A stretch of DNA of 7,789 nucleotides. It comes from a bacterium (GTDB lineage: Bacteria > Patescibacteriota > Patescibacteriia > UBA1558 > GWA2-36-10). Of the stretch, positions 5,331 through 7,789 are shown piece after piece. The position numbers were made by a program, and so were the translations under genes. The notes under the pieces are model-generated. The model made no database searches, was not told the origin of the DNA, and was given only the letters and a program-made list of their open reading frames with translations. How positions within the stretch are numbered: the stretch's first letter is position 1; the number at the start of each line of letters is the position of its first letter. Location: contig JAUYFP010000057.1 in NCBI GenBank assembly GCA_030690875.1, positions 1-7,789 of the forward strand, read 5' to 3'.

Positions 5331-6500
5331 ATGAAACAGTTTGATATTATCATGTTTAATATGTCCAACTACTCCGAATGGGAAGGTGGTGTTTCTAATC
5401 GCAATTACCATATTTTGAAGGAATTAATGAATCGTCCGGAAGTCGGCAAGATCTTGGCGGTTGATTATTTACCTTTGAATTTAAAAAGAGCCATTAGAAT
5501 TTTTAAGGAGGATATGGTTTTAAATATCAATGATAGTAAAATTATCAAACGCCGTCCCACTCATAAAGTTACTAAAATTTCAGAAAAACTTTATGTTTAT
5601 TCTGACGCTGGTTTTTTCTTGAGGCCAAAAACAACTATGAAAAATATCCGCAAAATGGCCATAGAGTTGAATTTTGGTGATATGATACTTTGGTCATACT
5701 TTCCTTTTGCGGCTAAATATTGGCCAGCCCTGGGTCAAAAATTGACTGTTTTTGAGGCAGTGGATAATTGGCTTTTGCATTCATCTTATGCAAAATATGT
5801 AGATAAATTAAAAGCTAGTTATGAGCAAATAAAAAATTCAACTGATTTGATATTTGTTGTTTCTAAAAATTTGTTGGACTTTTTTGATGATCAGCCAAAT
5901 GTTTATTGGATACCGAATGGAGTTGACTTGAAACATTATAATCAAAAATTTTCTTTAATAAATCGCGATATAGCTAATATAAAAAAACCGATCATTGGCT
6001 ATATCGGCGTTATTCAAGAAAAAGTGGATTTAGCTCTGGTGAAATTTTTAGCGGAAAAAAATACTGACAAATCAATAGTTATGGTCGGCCCAGTTTGGGA
6101 TGAGCAGGATGCTTTGAAAATAGAGCTGGAAAAAATGCCCAATGTTCATTTTTTGGGCTACAAGACTTATCAGGAAGCGCCAATGTATATCCAACAGTTT
6201 GATGTTGGTATTATACCGCATAAGACTTCCGGTTTTAGCGCTAGCACCAATCCCATGAAAATGTATGAATATTTAGCTTGTGGCAAGCCGGTGGTAGTGA
6301 CTGATAATATTGGCACGGAAAATGTCAATGAAATTATTGAAGTAGCCAAAGATTATGATGATTTCAATCAAAAAGTAAATCAGGTTTTGTCAGCGGATAA
6401 TAATTCTAATAAAGAGGCCAGACAAGAATTTATTAAAAAGCATTCTTGGCTTAATACAGTCAATAAAATGCTGGAATTAATCAATAAAAAATTAGCTTAA
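5331..6500 (+). CDS. TuaH-like glycosyltransferase
   Basis: This is a GT-B fold sugar transferase of 389 residues. The N-terminal half has the acceptor-side segment EWEGGVSNRNYHI (residues 16-28) and FEAVDNWLLH (141-150), which matches the D-x-W region of TuaH-like teichuronic acid transferases. VVSKNLLDFF and PNGVDLKHY (195-203) mark the inter-domain hinge. The C-terminal domain starts with IIGYIGVIQEKVDL (221-234), and NPMKMYEYLACGKPVV (307-322) is the donor-binding block with E313 in the position of the family's conserved glutamate. TuaH acts in teichuronic acid synthesis in Bacillus; here the name indicates only family resemblance, and the sugar and acceptor are unknown. An in-frame TAA at 5316-5318 fixes the start. 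The GT2 gene follows after one base, so the two are probably cotranscribed. Confidence 0.88.
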   Translation: MKQFDIIMFNMSNYSEWEGGVSNRNYHILKELMNRPEVGKILAVDYLPLNLKRAIRIFKEDMVLNINDSKIIKRRPTHKVTKISEKLYVYSDAGFFLRPKTTMKNIRKMAIELNFGDMILWSYFPFAAKYWPALGQKLTVFEAVDNWLLHSSYAKYVDKLKASYEQIKNSTDLIFVVSKNLLDFFDDQPNVYWIPNGVDLKHYNQKFSLINRDIANIKKPIIGYIGVIQEKVDLALVKFLAEKNTDKSIVMVGPVWDEQDALKIELEKMPNVHFLGYKTYQEAPMYIQQFDVGIIPHKTSGFSASTNPMKMYEYLACGKPVVVTDNIGTENVNEIIEVAKDYDDFNQKVNQVLSADNNSNKEARQEFIKKHSWLNTVNKMLELINKKLA

Positions 6501-6501
6501 T

Positions 6502-7458
6502 ATGTCGAAGCCGGATTTATCAATTATTATTGTCAATTGGAAAGTTAGGGCTTTATTGGAAAAGTGTCTGAATTCTGTTTTGAAAAATAGCGACAATCTC
6601 AATTTGGAAATTTTAGTGGTGGACAACGATTCTCAGGACGGCACTAGCGAAATGATAATGATGGATTATGAAGAGGTGACTATGATTGCCTTGCCGAAAA
6701 ATATCGGTTTTGCGGCGGCTAATAATTTGGCCTTAAAGCAAACTAAGTCAGAGCTGATTTTTTTGCTTAATCCGGACACAGAAATTAATCCCGGTTTTTT
6801 TGCAAAAATTAAAGAATACATGGATAATAATCCGTCAGTCGCCATTGTCGGGCCAAAAATAGTTAATCCAGATGGCTCTTTGCAGTTGTCGATTAGGCGT
6901 TCTCCTAGTTTGATTTCCCAAGTTTTCACTCTTTTAAAACTTCAAAATGTCTTGGGTAGCGAAAAAGATTTAGATAGCTATGTAACTAAGGCCTTTTTGC
7001 CCTTGCTTTTTAAAATCAGAAAAAGATTTTCCAAGAGCAAAACCATTCCGTATTATTTGGCGGCCGATTTTGATTATAATAAAGAGCAAAAAGTGGAACA
7101 GCTCATGGGGGCGGCCATGCTCATCAGACGCGCGGTTTTTGAAAAAATCGGCTATTTTGACGAGCGATTTTTTGTTTGGTTTGAGGAAGTTGATTTTTGT
7201 GAACGAGCCAGAAAAAATGGTTTGGAAATAAGATATTTTCCGGCAGTCAGCATTGTTCATTATGGTGGCGCCAGTTTTAGCCAGAAAAATTCTTTGCGCA
7301 AACAATTAATCTTTAATAAGAGTCTTTTACATTATTTTTTCAAGCACCAGCCATTTTGGCAGACAATAGTAATTATTTTGCTTATTCCCGTCAATATTGT
7401 CTTAACTTTAATTTATGTCATTTTTTTACAAAATAAGGAATCAGAAAGTATTATCTAA
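6502..7458 (+). CDS. WbbL-like GT2 glycosyltransferase with C-terminal membrane helix
   Basis: This is an inverting GT-A transferase of 318 residues in the rhamnosyltransferase-like WbbL group (COG1216 style). Seen in order: IIIVNWK (residues 8-14), VVDNDSQDGT (39-48), which binds the nucleotide, KNIGFAAANN, NPDTEI (90-95) with the metal-binding aspartate D92, VGPKIVNPDGSLQ, the GAAMLIRR segment, and FDERFFVWFEEVDFCERA with E228, E229 and D231 as likely catalytic-region acids. The C-terminus has an amphipathic Arg/Lys-rich region, then a hydrophobic helix at about 286-309, suggesting attachment to the inner face of the membrane. It begins one base after the preceding glycosyltransferase stop, and its last 44 bases overlap the next gene. 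Rhamnose as donor is plausible but unproven. No Shine-Dalgarno is visible (AGCTTAAT before the ATG). Confidence 0.92.
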   Translation: MSKPDLSIIIVNWKVRALLEKCLNSVLKNSDNLNLEILVVDNDSQDGTSEMIMMDYEEVTMIALPKNIGFAAANNLALKQTKSELIFLLNPDTEINPGFFAKIKEYMDNNPSVAIVGPKIVNPDGSLQLSIRRSPSLISQVFTLLKLQNVLGSEKDLDSYVTKAFLPLLFKIRKRFSKSKTIPYYLAADFDYNKEQKVEQLMGAAMLIRRAVFEKIGYFDERFFVWFEEVDFCERARKNGLEIRYFPAVSIVHYGGASFSQKNSLRKQLIFNKSLLHYFFKHQPFWQTIVIILLIPVNIVLTLIYVIFLQNKESESII

Positions 7459-7789
7459 TTTTCTGATTATTTTTCTCTTGGCAGAACTATTGTCTTTTTT
7501 GGCTTATAATTTTTCTTTTTTGTCCAGCTGGTTTTTGGGCTTAATTTTTTTATTGACCATCGGCTTTGGTTTTTGGCAGGAAAAATATCTGCTTTATTTG
7601 CCTTTGGCTGAGTTGTTTTGGGGATCATTGGGTCATAGCTTAGCATATAATTTTATTAGTCTTAGACTGGCTATATTTATAGCAGTCGTTTTTGTTTTTG
7701 CCATAAAATATTTACTAAAAATAAAGTCATTAAAAATATTCAGAGATCGTCTTTTATCTTATCTTTGGATTTTTATTTTGCTGTTGTGG
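7415..7789 (+). CDS. Multi-helix membrane protein, probably O-antigen polymerase/ligase; 3' end outside window
   Basis: The frame is open from the ATG at 7415 to the last base (125 codons) with no stop, so only the N-terminus is seen. The first in-frame stop upstream is TAA at 7409-7411, making 7415 the earliest ATG. The product begins with a short basic segment, MSFFYKIRNQK, and then has hydrophobic stretches at about residues 13-32, 35-54, 81-101 and 112-125, with PLAELFWGS near 63-71. Basic residues between stretches (KIKSLKIFRDR, about 102-112) suit cytoplasmic loops. This pattern resembles the N-terminal part of Wzy/WaaL-type O-antigen polymerases or ligases, and the context (flippase and three glycosyltransferases) fits. 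A different polytopic protein cannot be excluded. It overlaps the GT2 gene by 44 bases in another frame, which suggests coupled translation. Confidence 0.6.
   Translation, partial: MSFFYKIRNQKVLSNFLIIFLLAELLSFLAYNFSFLSSWFLGLIFLLTIGFGFWQEKYLLYLPLAELFWGSLGHSLAYNFISLRLAIFIAVVFVFAIKYLLKIKSLKIFRDRLLSYLWIFILLLW

Noticed and set aside
1..7789. UGA recoded as glycine, as in Gracilibacteria and SR1
   Set aside because: All genes reach natural, family-typical ends with the standard code and no in-frame TGA, and glycines in conserved motifs use GGN codons. TGA is unused as a stop here, but TAA preference in an AT-rich genome explains that.

Overview
The window looks like a chromosomal piece from a low-GC, AT-rich bacterium. 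The most likely source is a member of the Candidate Phyla Radiation (Patescibacteria, Parcubacteria-like). This rests on compact ribosomal proteins (L13 of only 115 residues), an RNA polymerase alpha subunit without its usual C-terminal domain, the absence of recognisable Shine-Dalgarno sequences at every visible start, and a surface-glycan gene set directly after a ribosomal operon. The lineage is inferred from gene content and style; no rRNA marker is present. All nine complete or 3'-complete genes end in TAA or TAG and read through with the standard code.

Region 1 (1-2426) is the end of a ribosomal protein/RNA polymerase operon, all on the plus strand: rpsD (5' end outside the window), rpoA, rplQ, rplM, rpsI. 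Spacing is tight (14, 5 and 1 bases) except for a 93-base rpsD-rpoA gap that can fold into two hairpins. The operon closes with a clear intrinsic terminator at 2459-2484.

Region 2 (2535-7789) is a surface polysaccharide locus, also on the plus strand: a 14-helix Wzx-type flippase, a GT4 glycosyltransferase, a TuaH-like glycosyltransferase, a WbbL-like GT2 glycosyltransferase with a C-terminal membrane helix, and the start of a multi-helix membrane protein, probably an O-antigen polymerase/ligase. The last gene overlaps the GT2 gene by 44 bases and runs off the window. Together they would build a lipid-linked oligosaccharide at the cytoplasmic face, flip it across the membrane and polymerise or attach it outside.

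The least ordinary sequence lies in the gaps. An extended -10 promoter places the predicted transcription start on the A of the flippase ATG. A 22-base imperfect inverted repeat brackets the flippase-GT4 gap and runs into the GT4 start codon. A near-identical 16-base box sits at exactly the same distance from two glycosyltransferase starts. A GC-richer, foldable 69-base segment (5232-5300) lies before the TuaH-like gene. I see no mobile element with a transposase, no CRISPR array, no tRNA or rRNA, and no clearly novel multi-gene system.
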